A stretch of DNA of 64,000 nucleotides from Actinomyces oris. Its GTDB lineage: Bacteria; Actinomycetota; Actinomycetes; Actinomycetales; Actinomycetaceae. The stretch spans positions 1 to 64,000 of the forward strand of contig NZ_MSKS01000010.1 in NCBI RefSeq assembly GCF_001937445.1, given 5' to 3'. The position numbers were made by a program, and so were the translations under genes. The notes below the pieces were generated by a model. That model was not told the origin of the DNA, searched no databases, and saw only the letters and a list, made by a program, of their open reading frames with translations. Shown here piece after piece: positions 17,866-26,049 of this stretch (positions are counted from its first letter, which is position 1; the number at the start of each line of letters is the position of its first letter).

Positions 17866-18771
17866 ATGACCACCGACGCTCACCACGGACGCCCCTCCAC
17901 CGCTCCGGGCGGCCCCAGCAGCGCCGCCGGTCCTAGCGGTCCCGCCGGACGCGACCCCCTGCCCTTGGCGGGGCGCACCGTCCTGGTGACGGGGGTCAGC
18001 CGCCGCATCGGCATCGGTCACGCCATCGCCTGCCGCGCCGCCGACTACGGGGCGAGCATCGTCGCTCACCACTACCGCCCGCACGACGCCTCCCAACCTT
18101 GGGGCGCCGACGACATCGACGCCGTCATGGCCTCCATCCGCACCCACCTGGTGGGTCCGGCCCGGCTCATCGACATCCCCGCCGACTTGGCCGCCCCCGG
18201 GGAGCCGGCCCGCGTCGTCGAGCAGGCCGCTGCCGCCGCCGGTCACCTCGACGCCCTCGTGTGCAACCAGGCCATGAGCAGCCCCGACGGGGCGCTCAGC
18301 GAGATGACCGAGGCCGTCCTGGACGTCCACTGGGCCGTCGACGCCCGCGCCTCCATCCTCCTGGCGCAGGCCTTCGCCGCCCAGGAGGGCTTCGCCTCGC
18401 CCGCCCCGACCGGTTCGGCGCGCCGCCGCGGCGCCATCGTCTTCCTCACCTCGGGCCAGGGCCTGGGCCCCCTGCCCGGGGAGATCGCCTACGCCGCCGC
18501 CAAGGCCGCCATCGCCGGCCTCACCCCGACCATCTCCGAGGAGCTCATCGACGTTGGCATCACCGTCAACACGGTCAACCCCGGCCCCGTCGACACCGGC
18601 TACGTCACCGAGGCGGACCGCGAGGCGACCGCCGTCATGTTCCCCCAGGGGCGCTGGGGCGAGCCCGACGACGCCGCCCGCCTCATCACCTGGCTGCTCA
18701 CCGACGAGGCTCGCTGGATCACCGGGCAGGTTATCAACTCCGAGGGCGGCTTCGCCCGCTGGCGCCGCTGA
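17866..18771 (+). CDS. Short-chain dehydrogenase/reductase
   Basis: 301 residues. Rossmann nucleotide loop VTGVSRRIGIGHAIA at about residues 39-53, active-site Ser in LTSGQG, and the YxxxK pair in AYAAAKAAI. NPGPVDTGY follows, and the typical SDR end is WITGQVINSEGGFARW. The segment CNQAMSS stands where NNAG is usual. It resembles FabG-type 3-oxoacyl-ACP reductases, but the substrate cannot be read from sequence. The N-terminal 30 residues are a Pro/Gly/Ala lead. It is divergent from the SWIM gene with about 110 bases between the starts, and has a weak ribosome site. Confidence 0.88.
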   Translation: MTTDAHHGRPSTAPGGPSSAAGPSGPAGRDPLPLAGRTVLVTGVSRRIGIGHAIACRAADYGASIVAHHYRPHDASQPWGADDIDAVMASIRTHLVGPARLIDIPADLAAPGEPARVVEQAAAAAGHLDALVCNQAMSSPDGALSEMTEAVLDVHWAVDARASILLAQAFAAQEGFASPAPTGSARRRGAIVFLTSGQGLGPLPGEIAYAAAKAAIAGLTPTISEELIDVGITVNTVNPGPVDTGYVTEADREATAVMFPQGRWGEPDDAARLITWLLTDEARWITGQVINSEGGFARWRR

Positions 18772-18842
18772 CAGCCGCGCACAGGCGCCGGCGTACCTGT
18801 GCGCTCTGGCTGCCCTGTCCCATTGCGCCCCGCGCCTCTCAC

Positions 18843-18908
18843 ACACTTCGACCGAAACTTCATAGAAGACGCGGCTCAGCGTCGATTTTGAAGATTCTGT
18901 CGAAGTGT
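18843..18908. terminator. Nested hairpin between convergent genes
   Basis: Three tiers of perfect pairing: ACACTTCGAC (18843-18852) with GTCGAAGTGT (18899-18908), CTTCA (18858) with TGAAG (18889), and GACGC (18868) with GCGTC (18879). It is followed by another small hairpin, GGCACT-ga-AGTGCC. It lies between the oxidoreductase and the phosphoesterase, which face each other; a bidirectional terminator is likely. Confidence 0.55.
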
Positions 18909-18956
18909 TAGCGGGGCACTGAAGTGCCGTGGCAGAGCGCTGGCGGCGCACCGCCC

Positions 18957-19943
18957 TCAGGCCGGCAGCAGGCGCAGCAGCGTGACCTCGGGCCGGCAGG
19001 CCAGGCGCACGGGCGTGTAGGGGCTCGTGCCGAGTCCGGCGGAGACGTGCAGGTACATGTGGTCGGCGGCCCGCGGGTCCCCGAGCCGGCCGGGCCACTG
19101 CGACAGGCCCGAGGCGCGCCCCCGGTCCAGGTCGCAGTTGGTCACCAGCGCCCCCACCCCGGGCACGCACAGCTGCCCGCCGTGGGTGTGCCCGGCCAGG
19201 ACCAGGTCGACGTCGTCGGCCGACATCGCCTCCAGGACCCGCCGGTAGGGGGCGTGCGTGAGCCCCAGCCGCAGAGCCCGGCCCTCGTGGTCGCGGATCG
19301 CCGGCAGGGAGGTGGCCGACTCCGCTGAGCCGGCTGCCTCCGGGACAGGCAGGACGTCGCGGTTGGCGTGCGGGTCGTCGACGCCGACCAGGTCGATGCG
19401 CCGCCCGCGCACGGTCAGCGAGCCGCGCCGGTTGGTCAGGTCCACCCAGCCGCCGGCGGCCTGCAGGTCACGGACCTCCTCCCAGGGCAGGGCCTCGATG
19501 TCCTCGTCGCGCACGAGGCTGGAGGCCTTGCGCGGGTCCCGGTGCAGGTATCGCGTCGGCAGGCGGAAGACGGTGGAGCGGTAGTCGTGGTCGCCCATGA
19601 CGAAGGCCCCAGGCAGACTCGTCAGCGGTTCGAGCGCCCGCCGCAGCGGCTCCAGCCCGGATGCCAGGGAGAGGTTGTCGCCGGTGTTGACGACGACGTC
19701 GGGCTGCAGCTGCGCCAGCTGGCGCACCCAGGCGACCCGCGCCTCGGTGCGGCCCGTCAGGTGAAGGTCGGCCAGGTGCAGCACCGTGAGGGGCTCCTCG
19801 TCGGCGGCGAGCACCGGCACATCGATGCGCCGCAGTACGGGGCGCCTGGCCTCAATGAGGCTGTAGGCCAGCGTGGCCGCCCCCAGAGCGGCGGTGGTGC
19901 CGACGACGGACAGGGCGGTGCGGCCGGCAGGGCAGGGCGTCAT
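18957..19943 (-). CDS. Membrane-anchored metallophosphoesterase (YkuE-like)
   Basis: 328 residues. An N-terminal hydrophobic anchor (ALSVVGTTAALGAATLAYSL) is followed by a calcineurin-type phosphoesterase. Its motifs are LHLADLHLTG (DxH), VVNTGDNLS (GDN), FVMGDHDYR in place of GNHD, LTHAP and LAGHTHGGQL (GHxH). The active site is presumably outside the membrane. It sits just downstream of the penicillin-binding protein gene in the same direction, as Rv3683 does next to ponA2 in M. tuberculosis, which supports orthology and a role at the envelope. Substrate unknown. Confidence 0.9.
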   Translation of the reverse strand: MTPCPAGRTALSVVGTTAALGAATLAYSLIEARRPVLRRIDVPVLAADEEPLTVLHLADLHLTGRTEARVAWVRQLAQLQPDVVVNTGDNLSLASGLEPLRRALEPLTSLPGAFVMGDHDYRSTVFRLPTRYLHRDPRKASSLVRDEDIEALPWEEVRDLQAAGGWVDLTNRRGSLTVRGRRIDLVGVDDPHANRDVLPVPEAAGSAESATSLPAIRDHEGRALRLGLTHAPYRRVLEAMSADDVDLVLAGHTHGGQLCVPGVGALVTNCDLDRGRASGLSQWPGRLGDPRAADHMYLHVSAGLGTSPYTPVRLACRPEVTLLRLLPA

Positions 19944-19994
19944 GGGGAGTCGGGTCCTCTTCTGTGCAGTTGTCGTTCTCGCGGGGAGAGCCGC

Positions 19995-22082
19995 TCACCC
20001 GTGGGAGGGAATGGGCAGGACCGGGTCGTTGCCCACGGCCTGAGACATGTAGTCGCGCCACATCGGCACAGCCAGGTCGCTACCGTACATGATGCCAATG
20101 TAGTGCGGGCCGATCTGCTGGTAGTTGAGGGTCCTGGGGCTGCCGGCGTGACCGATCCAGACGGCGGTGGCCAGCTGCGGGGTGAAGCCGACGAACCAGG
20201 CGTCATTGTTGTCATCCGTGGTTCCGGTCTTGCCGCCGATCGGTCGGCCGAAGACGGCTTGCTGAGCCGTTCCGCCTCTCTGTGACGTGGCGGTCAAGGT
20301 GGTCGCCGTCAGGTCCGCGGCCCCCTGATCCATGGCCTGGGTGCAGTCGGCGCTGGGCACGGCCATGGAGGTGCCGCTGGCGTCCAGGATCTGGTCGATG
20401 GCGATGGGCTTGCAGTACTTGCCGCCGGCGGCGAAGGTCGCGTAGGCGTTGGCCATGCTCAGGGGCGGCACGTTCTGTGAGCCCAGCACGATGGAGGGGC
20501 GGGGGTCCAGCTGGGTCCCGTCGGCCTTCGTCACTCCGATGGAGGCGGCGAAGCTGGTGACGTCGCAGACGTTGAGGCGGCTGAGCATCTCGGCGTAGGC
20601 GACGTTGATGGACAGCTTCGTGGCCTCGGTGACGTTGGTGGCGCGGTTGAGGGAGGGGTCAACGTTCTTCGGGGCCCAGTTCGGGTCGTTGTTCTCCGGG
20701 GCGCAGGGGATGTCCCAGTGGAAGGTTCTGGGGACGGCGCTGAGCCTGGCGCTGGCGGAGTTCCCGTTCTTGAACCAGTCGGCCAGGATGAGGGCCTTGA
20801 AGGTTGACCCCGGCTGGAAGCCGACGGTTCCGTCACTGAGCTCAATGCCGCCGTGCTTGGCGTCCGCGGCATAGACGAGCTGGGTGTCGGTGCTGTCCGG
20901 GCCGCCGGCGCCGTAGTTGCTGTTCTGGGCCAGCGCCTGGATCCGGCCCGTGCCGGGCTCGATCGAGACGATGGTCGTGTCGGTTCCCGAAGGGTCGCCG
21001 GTGGGGACATTGGACTGGATGACGCTGTCCGCGGCGCTCTGACGCTGGAGGTCCAAGGTGGTGGTGATCTTCAGGCCTCCGCGTGTCAGAAGCTGACGGC
21101 GGGAGGCGATATCAGGCCCGAAGTTCTCCGACCCGAGGATCTCGTTGACCACGTAGGTGCAGAAGTAGGCGGCGCCTCCCGCAGCACCGCATCCGGCCGG
21201 GGACTCCGAGACGTGCAGCATGCTCGCGATCGGGGTGGCGACGGCCTCGTCGTACTGCTGCTTGGTGATGAACTTCTCCTCCAGCATCTTGGAGAGCACC
21301 CAGTTCATGCGGTTCTTGGCCAGCTCCGGCTGGGTGACGGGGTCGTAGGCGCTGGGGGCGTTGGTGGTGCCGGCCATGAGGGCGGCCTCGGCCACCGTCA
21401 GGTCCTTGGCCGACTTGCTGAAGTAGTGCCGGGCGGAGGCCTCGACCCCGTAGGTGGAGGGGCTGAAGGCGGCGATGTTGAGGTAGCCCTCGAGAATCTG
21501 CTGCTTGGAGTACTTCTGCTCCAGGCTGAGGGCGAACTTCATCTCCCGCAGCTTGCGGGCCACGGTGCTCTCGGTGGCGTCCTTGATGATCTTGTGGTCA
21601 TCGTTCTTCAAGCCGGTCTCGATGAGCGTGTTGCGCACGTACTGCTGGGTCAGCGTTGAGGCGCCCTGACGCGAGCCGCCGGCGTTGTTGGACACCAGGG
21701 CTCGCACCATGCCGGTGGGGTCAACGCCCTGGTGCTGGTAGAAGCGCTGGTCCTCGACGGCGACGATGGCGTTCTGCATGTTGACCGAGATCGAGCTCAG
21801 AGGCACCACGATGCGGTTCTCGGCGTAGAACTTGGTGATCTCGGTGCCGTCGGCCGCCAGGAGGGTGGAGATCTGGCTGGGTGGCTGGACGTTGAAGTCG
21901 CTGGGAAGCTCTTCGAAGAGCTCGGCCGACGCCTTGGTCAGCGCTGCCGTGGCGCCCACGAAGGGGGCGGCGAAGCCCGCTGACAGGACGCCGCCGACGC
22001 ACGAGAGAGTCAGGAAGACCACGAGCATCGAGACGACCTGGGGTGGTGTCAGTGAGCGCCCGCGCGCAGAGGATTTCGCCAT
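19995..22082 (-). CDS. Bifunctional class A penicillin-binding protein
   Basis: 695 residues. It has a short cytoplasmic start, one transmembrane helix (about 15-45), and a GT51 glycosyltransferase domain with AVEDQRFYQHQGVD, GGSRQGASTLTQQYVRN and EGYLNIAAFSPSTYGVEASARHYF. The transpeptidase domain has GSTFKALI (SxxK), the SxN motif in TKLSINVAYAEM and GGKTGTTDDN (KTG). It polymerises and cross-links peptidoglycan outside the membrane. There is no PASTA domain at the C-terminus, unlike mycobacterial PonA2, although gene order (phosphoesterase on one side, divergent whiB on the other) matches the ponA2 locus. I give no symbol for that reason. Confidence 0.95.
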   Translation of the reverse strand: MAKSSARGRSLTPPQVVSMLVVFLTLSCVGGVLSAGFAAPFVGATAALTKASAELFEELPSDFNVQPPSQISTLLAADGTEITKFYAENRIVVPLSSISVNMQNAIVAVEDQRFYQHQGVDPTGMVRALVSNNAGGSRQGASTLTQQYVRNTLIETGLKNDDHKIIKDATESTVARKLREMKFALSLEQKYSKQQILEGYLNIAAFSPSTYGVEASARHYFSKSAKDLTVAEAALMAGTTNAPSAYDPVTQPELAKNRMNWVLSKMLEEKFITKQQYDEAVATPIASMLHVSESPAGCGAAGGAAYFCTYVVNEILGSENFGPDIASRRQLLTRGGLKITTTLDLQRQSAADSVIQSNVPTGDPSGTDTTIVSIEPGTGRIQALAQNSNYGAGGPDSTDTQLVYAADAKHGGIELSDGTVGFQPGSTFKALILADWFKNGNSASARLSAVPRTFHWDIPCAPENNDPNWAPKNVDPSLNRATNVTEATKLSINVAYAEMLSRLNVCDVTSFAASIGVTKADGTQLDPRPSIVLGSQNVPPLSMANAYATFAAGGKYCKPIAIDQILDASGTSMAVPSADCTQAMDQGAADLTATTLTATSQRGGTAQQAVFGRPIGGKTGTTDDNNDAWFVGFTPQLATAVWIGHAGSPRTLNYQQIGPHYIGIMYGSDLAVPMWRDYMSQAVGNDPVLPIPSHG

Positions 22083-22598
22083 GGCGCCAGCCTACGTGGA
22101 ATCGCCTGGAGGATGCAGTGGCGTAGGCCCTCTTCGGGCTGGGAAGACCCTTAGAGGCAGGCTCGGCGCCTTCCGTTCGGCGGGGCTGCGGGGTGATTCG
22201 ACGTCGCGGCGAGCGCTCGGTGGCGGGGCGCTCAGACACATAGCGAGACAACTCTGATACTCAGATAATTCCTAGGAAATATTCAGGCGAGAGTCACGGT
22301 GGCATCACGATTCCTTGAGGAGGGGTGCGGCTTGGGTGCCGCCTGACGTCCGTGAGAACTGGATTCCTCAGCCGTGGGAAAGGTAAGGCGGGCGGCGGGC
22401 TCGACGCCCAGCAATCGGCTCGCTATCAGAGAACCCCCCTTGTTTGCGCTGATCGTCGGTGCGTTGTCGGGGGCTTGCGGGGATCGGATTGCCCGGGTCA
22501 CAGGGTGAGGATTTGGTGTGTGATGCTCGGTTGCCATACGGTAACGACTGTGACGTGACCGACAACGGCGTCGGCCGTTGAATGGATCGGGAGTGAGC
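22083..22598. other. Divergent promoter region of the PBP and WhiB genes
   Basis: About 515 bases without a supported gene. Composition is less GC-rich around 22255-22300 and 22500-22560. It must hold the promoters of both genes, but I cannot place them with confidence. Confidence 0.4.
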
Positions 22599-22934
22599 AT
22601 GATTCAAGACGACCAGACCTGGGCGGCCCAAGCGGCCTGCGCCGCCGTCGAGCCTGACCAGCTCTTCGGCAAGGGCGCTGAGCAGCGCGACGCGAGATCA
22701 CTGTGCTTCGCCTGTCCGGTTCGCATGGAGTGCCTGGCCGAGGCACTCAACTCCGAGTCCAGCTTCGGCGTCTGGGGCGGACTGACCGAGCGGGAGAGGC
22801 GGGCGCTGCTGCGACGCTTCCCCGAGGTCGACGACTGGGGCCGGTGGCTCGAGCGCGAGGATGACGAGCTCGTTGCCGAGATCCACGCCCGTCGCGCCCC
22901 CCGCATCCTGGCCCGGGTGCGCTGCGCCTCCTGA
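22599..22934 (+). CDS. WhiB-family iron-sulfur transcriptional regulator
   Basis: 111 residues from the ATG at 22599, with GGAG upstream. The four cluster cysteines are C14, C36, C39 and C45 in AAQAAC and LCFACPVRMEC, followed by the family turn FGVWGGLTERERRALLRR and a basic C-terminus. It would bind a [4Fe-4S] cluster and respond to redox or NO while contacting the main sigma factor. Position beside the class A PBP and upstream of crp matches whiB4 of mycobacteria, so a WhiB4-like identity is likely but inferred from context. Confidence 0.93.
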   Translation: MIQDDQTWAAQAACAAVEPDQLFGKGAEQRDARSLCFACPVRMECLAEALNSESSFGVWGGLTERERRALLRRFPEVDDWGRWLEREDDELVAEIHARRAPRILARVRCAS

Positions 22935-22992
22935 AGGCCGTCCCCGCGTTCCGGGTTTCCGGCGCCTGGCGGCGAGTCCTAGGCTGAGGCTC

Positions 22993-23184
22993 ATGACTGC
23001 ATCTTCTGAGCCCGTTTCCGCCGCGCCGACCATCTGGGAGTACGTCACCGTCCCCCTCATCACCCACGCCACCAAGCAGATCCTCGATCAGTGGGGCGCT
23101 GACGGCTGGGAGCTCGTCCAGGTCGTGCCCGGTCCGTCCGGCACGGACAACCTCATCGCCTACCTCAAGCGCCCCCGGTCCTGA
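22993..23184 (+). CDS. Small DUF4177-type protein
   Basis: 63 residues. The core WEYVTVPLITHATKQILDQWGADGWELVQVVPG is the DUF4177 pattern (a short beta strand, helix, GWELV strand), ending in YLKRPRS. The ATG at 22993 gives the usual length. It is 58 bases after whiB and probably co-transcribed. A small protein also sits at this place in mycobacteria. No function is established. Confidence 0.85.
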   Translation: MTASSEPVSAAPTIWEYVTVPLITHATKQILDQWGADGWELVQVVPGPSGTDNLIAYLKRPRS

Positions 23185-23342
23185 CGGGCCGCTCGGCGGC
23201 GCCAGCGCGCACGACGACCGCGCCTGCGGTCCGGTAGGTCCCGGCCGCAGGCGCGGCATTGTCTGTGACGTTGATGCGGGCGTCAGCGCTCGGCGGTTCG
23301 TCCGGTGCGCTGTGCTGAGGGCTCGCGACCCGAGGCGGGGCC

Positions 23343-24020
23343 TCAGCGGGCGCGACGGCGCAGGCGGTCGACGTCGAGCAGCGTGACGGCCCGGCCCTCC
23401 AGGCGGATCCAGCCGCGGGAGACGAATTCGGCCAGCGACTTGTTGACCGTCTCGCGCGAGGCGCCCACCAGCTGGGCGAGCTCCTCCTGGGTGAGGTCGT
23501 GGGGAACGTGGACGCCGTCGTCGGTGGGTGAGCCGAAGCGGTCGGCCAGGTCCAGCAGGGCCTTGGCCACGCGGCCGGGCACGTCGGAGAAGACGAGGTC
23601 CGCCAGCGCGGTGTTCGTGCGGCGCAGGCGCTGGGCCAGGGCGCGCAGCATGTCCTTGGCCAGCTGCGGGTGGGACTCCACGAAGGTCATGAGCTGGTTG
23701 TGGTCGAGCGTCAGGAGCTCGGTGGGGGCCACGGCGGTCGCGGTGGTGGAGCGCGGGCCCGGGTCGAACAGGGTCAGCTCGCCGACGATCTCGCCGGGGC
23801 CGAGCACCGCGAGCAGGTTCTCGCGGCCGTCGGCGCTGGCGTGGCCGAGCTTCACCTTCCCGGAGAGGAGAATGTAGAGGCGGTCGCCTGAGTCGCCCTC
23901 GTTGAAGAGGGTCTCGCCACGGCGCAGAGTCGTCTGCGTCATCATGGCGCGCAGTTCCTCCTGCTCCTCCGGGCTCAGGCCCTCGAAGAGCGGGATCCTG
24001 GAGATAATGCTGTCTTCCAC
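23343..24020 (-). CDS. Crp/Fnr-family cAMP-responsive regulator, GlxR-like
   Basis: 225 residues. I start at the GTG at 24020 because AGGAGGA lies just upstream and the product then begins like GlxR/Crp (VEDSIISRIPLFEGL). The cyclic-nucleotide domain contains NEGDSGDRLYILLSGKVKLG and the phosphate cassette GEIVGELTLFDPGPRSTT with the Arg that holds cAMP phosphate. The helix-turn-helix at about 175-200 reads LTQEELAQLVGASRETVNKSLAEF, the standard actinobacterial recognition helix. Global regulator of carbon and energy metabolism in relatives. Convergent with the DUF4177 gene and divergent from nth. Confidence 0.95.
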   Translation of the reverse strand: MEDSIISRIPLFEGLSPEEQEELRAMMTQTTLRRGETLFNEGDSGDRLYILLSGKVKLGHASADGRENLLAVLGPGEIVGELTLFDPGPRSTTATAVAPTELLTLDHNQLMTFVESHPQLAKDMLRALAQRLRRTNTALADLVFSDVPGRVAKALLDLADRFGSPTDDGVHVPHDLTQEELAQLVGASRETVNKSLAEFVSRGWIRLEGRAVTLLDVDRLRRRAR

Positions 24021-24091
24021 GGAGATCCTCCTGGTGGTTAGGGGGCTGGCATCCCGCATGCGGGAGCCCTCGGGTCTATCCTGCCACGGCT

Positions 24092-24107
24092 TGTGACCTG
24101 TGGCACG
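24092..24107. promoter_or_regulatory. Candidate Crp/GlxR operator upstream of crp
   Basis: TGTGACCTGTGGCACG matches the TGTGA-N6-TCACA consensus fully in the left half and partly in the right. It lies about 75 bases before the crp start. Autoregulation is common in this family; the match alone is weak. Confidence 0.3.
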
Positions 24108-24324
24108 CCGTCGAGCATTGTAGCCTCCGTGTGTTGCAGGTCAAAAGGAAGTGAGCAAAATCGGGTGCGTCGTGTGACACGGTCCTATCCGTGAGGTTGC
24201 GGGTCGGCGGCGGGATCGACTGCAATGGCGGTCTTCGGAGGACGGCTCGCTCTGAGGCGGGGCGGGGCTGGTGGTGCCGGTGACGCCGCCGATGAGATCG
24301 CGGAGAGAGGACAGAGAGGACACA

Positions 24325-25032
24325 GTGCGCAGGGCAGTGAGTAGTGAGGTTGAGGCGGCCGGGACGGCGACCGAGGTTGCCGAGGCGGAGACCCTGACTG
24401 AGGCGGCCCGGCGGGCGGGCGCCGTCGACGATGAGCTCATGGCCCTCTACCCCGACGCCGCCTGCGCCCTCGACCACGACGGTCCCTTCCAGCTGCTCGT
24501 GGCCACCGTCCTGTCTGCCCAGACCACCGACGCGCGCGTCAACACGGTCACCCCCGAGCTCTTCGGGCGCTATCCCGACGCCGCCGCCCTGGGGGCCGCC
24601 CGGCGCGAGGACCTCGAGGCGATCCTGCGGCCCCTGGGCTTCCAGCGTGCTAAGGCCGGGCACCTGCTCGGCATCGGGCAGGCGCTCACCGAGCGCTTCG
24701 AGGGACGGGTGCCGCGCAGCCGAGAGGAGCTGGTGTCCCTGCCGGGAGTGGGGCGCAAGACCGCCAACGTCGTGCTCGGCAACGCCTTCGCACAGCCCGC
24801 CATCACCGTGGACACCCATGTGGGGAGGCTCTCGCGCCGCCTGGGGTGGTCGACGTCGAAGGACCCGCTGCGGGTGGAGAAGGACATTGCGGCCCTGTGG
24901 GAGCCGTGGCGCTGGACCGACGGCTGCCACCGGCTCATCGAGCACGGGCGCCGGGTGTGCTCGGCCCGCTCGCCCCGCTGCGGCCAGTGTGCGCTGCTCG
25001 AGGCCGGGTTGTGCCCGCAGGTGGGCGTTTGA
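24325..25032 (+). CDS. nth: Endonuclease III
   Basis: DNA glycosylase/AP lyase that removes oxidised pyrimidines. About 235 residues from the GTG at 24325 (AGAGAGGAC upstream); an in-frame ATG at 24271 is possible. Motifs: LLVATVLSAQTTDARVN, the helix-hairpin-helix LPGVGRKTANVVLGNAF with the catalytic Lys, and the catalytic Asp in VDTHVGRLSRRLG. The C-terminal cluster is C-x6-C-x2-C-x7-C, two residues longer in the last gap than the common C-x6-C-x2-C-x5-C. It is divergent from crp, as in mycobacteria. Confidence 0.94.
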   Translation: MRRAVSSEVEAAGTATEVAEAETLTEAARRAGAVDDELMALYPDAACALDHDGPFQLLVATVLSAQTTDARVNTVTPELFGRYPDAAALGAARREDLEAILRPLGFQRAKAGHLLGIGQALTERFEGRVPRSREELVSLPGVGRKTANVVLGNAFAQPAITVDTHVGRLSRRLGWSTSKDPLRVEKDIAALWEPWRWTDGCHRLIEHGRRVCSARSPRCGQCALLEAGLCPQVGV

Positions 25033-25069
25033 GGGCCGAGCCTGTGCAGGCCGACGTTAGGCCGACGCC

Positions 25070-25134
25070 GAGCCGGGCATTTTTCGCGTAGCCCTACAGA
25101 AATACGGTTGGGCTACGCGAAAAATGCCCGGCTC
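25070..25134. terminator. 25-bp perfect inverted repeat between convergent genes
   Basis: Arms 25070-25094 and 25110-25134 are perfectly complementary over 25 bases, with a 15-base loop. Each arm contains a run of five T or A, so a transcript from either side would form a strong hairpin with U-rich tract inside. It lies between nth and the hydrolase and most likely stops both. Confidence 0.75.
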
Positions 25135-25140
25135 GCGGCA

Positions 25141-26049
25141 TCAGGCGGAGGCGGGTGGGGCGACGTCGGCCAGGAAGGGCAGCAGGGCCCGGACGAACCC
25201 GGCCGGGGTCTCCTCCTGAGGGAAGTGGCCGGAGCGGTGGACCGTCACCTGACGCAGGTTGCCGGCTACGCGGTGGGTGTCGCGCGCGTAGGCCTGGGCG
25301 GGCTGGACCGGGTCGAGCTCGCCCTGCACCGACAGGACGGGCACCGTCGCCGGCTTGTCCAGGGCCGCAGTCTCCGCCCGGGACAGCACGAGGTTGCGCA
25401 GCGGCTCCAGGGCGCTGCGGGCGGCGCCGGGTCGGGACAGGAGCTCGGCATAGTAGGGAGCCTCCTCGGCCACTGCCTCGCGCGTGTACGGCCCGGCCCA
25501 GGAGCGCAGCAGGCCCTCCAGGGCGCTGCGGCTGCGCAGGCGGCGCTTGGCCAGCCCCGGGATCCGCAGGCTCACGTACTGCAGCGCCGGCCCGGACAGC
25601 GCCCGGGCTCGCAGTGAGCGCAGCGCGAGCGGGTGGGGGGCGCCGATCGGGACGATCGCCGTCGTCAGGTCCGGGGCCAGGCGCGGCAGCGCCCAGGCGA
25701 CCTGGCCGCCGAGCCCCGCGCCGACGACCACGGCCCGCTCGTGTCCCAGGGACCGGACCACGGCGGCCAGGTCCTGGGCAAGCGTCACCAGGTCATAGCC
25801 CGACGGCGGCCGGTCCGAGCCGCCGAAGCCGCGCAGGTCGAGAGCCGCCACGCGGTGCCCGGCCTGCGCCAGGGCGGGGATGACGTGGCGCCAGGTCCAC
25901 CAGCACTCGGGGAAGCCGTGCACCAGGAGGGTGAGGGGGCCGGCTCCGGCCGGGGCCTCGGGGCCCGCCAGCGCGACATGGAAACGGGTGCCGCGGGCGG
26001 TGAGGTTGCGATGGGTCCAGGGGCCGGGGCGGTTGACGTCAACAGGCAC
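25141..26049 (-). CDS. Alpha/beta-hydrolase fold protein, epoxide-hydrolase-like, nucleophile missing
   Basis: 302 residues with the fold markers LLVHGFPECWWTWR (oxyanion HGFPE), DLRGFGGSDRP, and a late GELDPV acid and RSGHFPQEE His. These place it with epoxide hydrolases and related enzymes. The nucleophile elbow, normally GHDWGG or GxSxG, reads VVVGAGLGGQVAW, so the position of Asp/Ser is Gly. I checked this in the bases (25690-25730). The protein may be a non-enzymatic member or use another mechanism. Position next to nth recalls ephE of M. tuberculosis. It ends seven bases from the 25-bp hairpin. Confidence 0.85.
   Translation of the reverse strand: MPVDVNRPGPWTHRNLTARGTRFHVALAGPEAPAGAGPLTLLVHGFPECWWTWRHVIPALAQAGHRVAALDLRGFGGSDRPPSGYDLVTLAQDLAAVVRSLGHERAVVVGAGLGGQVAWALPRLAPDLTTAIVPIGAPHPLALRSLRARALSGPALQYVSLRIPGLAKRRLRSRSALEGLLRSWAGPYTREAVAEEAPYYAELLSRPGAARSALEPLRNLVLSRAETAALDKPATVPVLSVQGELDPVQPAQAYARDTHRVAGNLRQVTVHRSGHFPQEETPAGFVRALLPFLADVAPPASA

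Noticed and set aside
17260-19170. A 636-codon minus-strand frame across the SWIM and oxidoreductase genes
   Set aside because: Out of frame with the SWIM protein and opposite a clear SDR; no recognisable motif.
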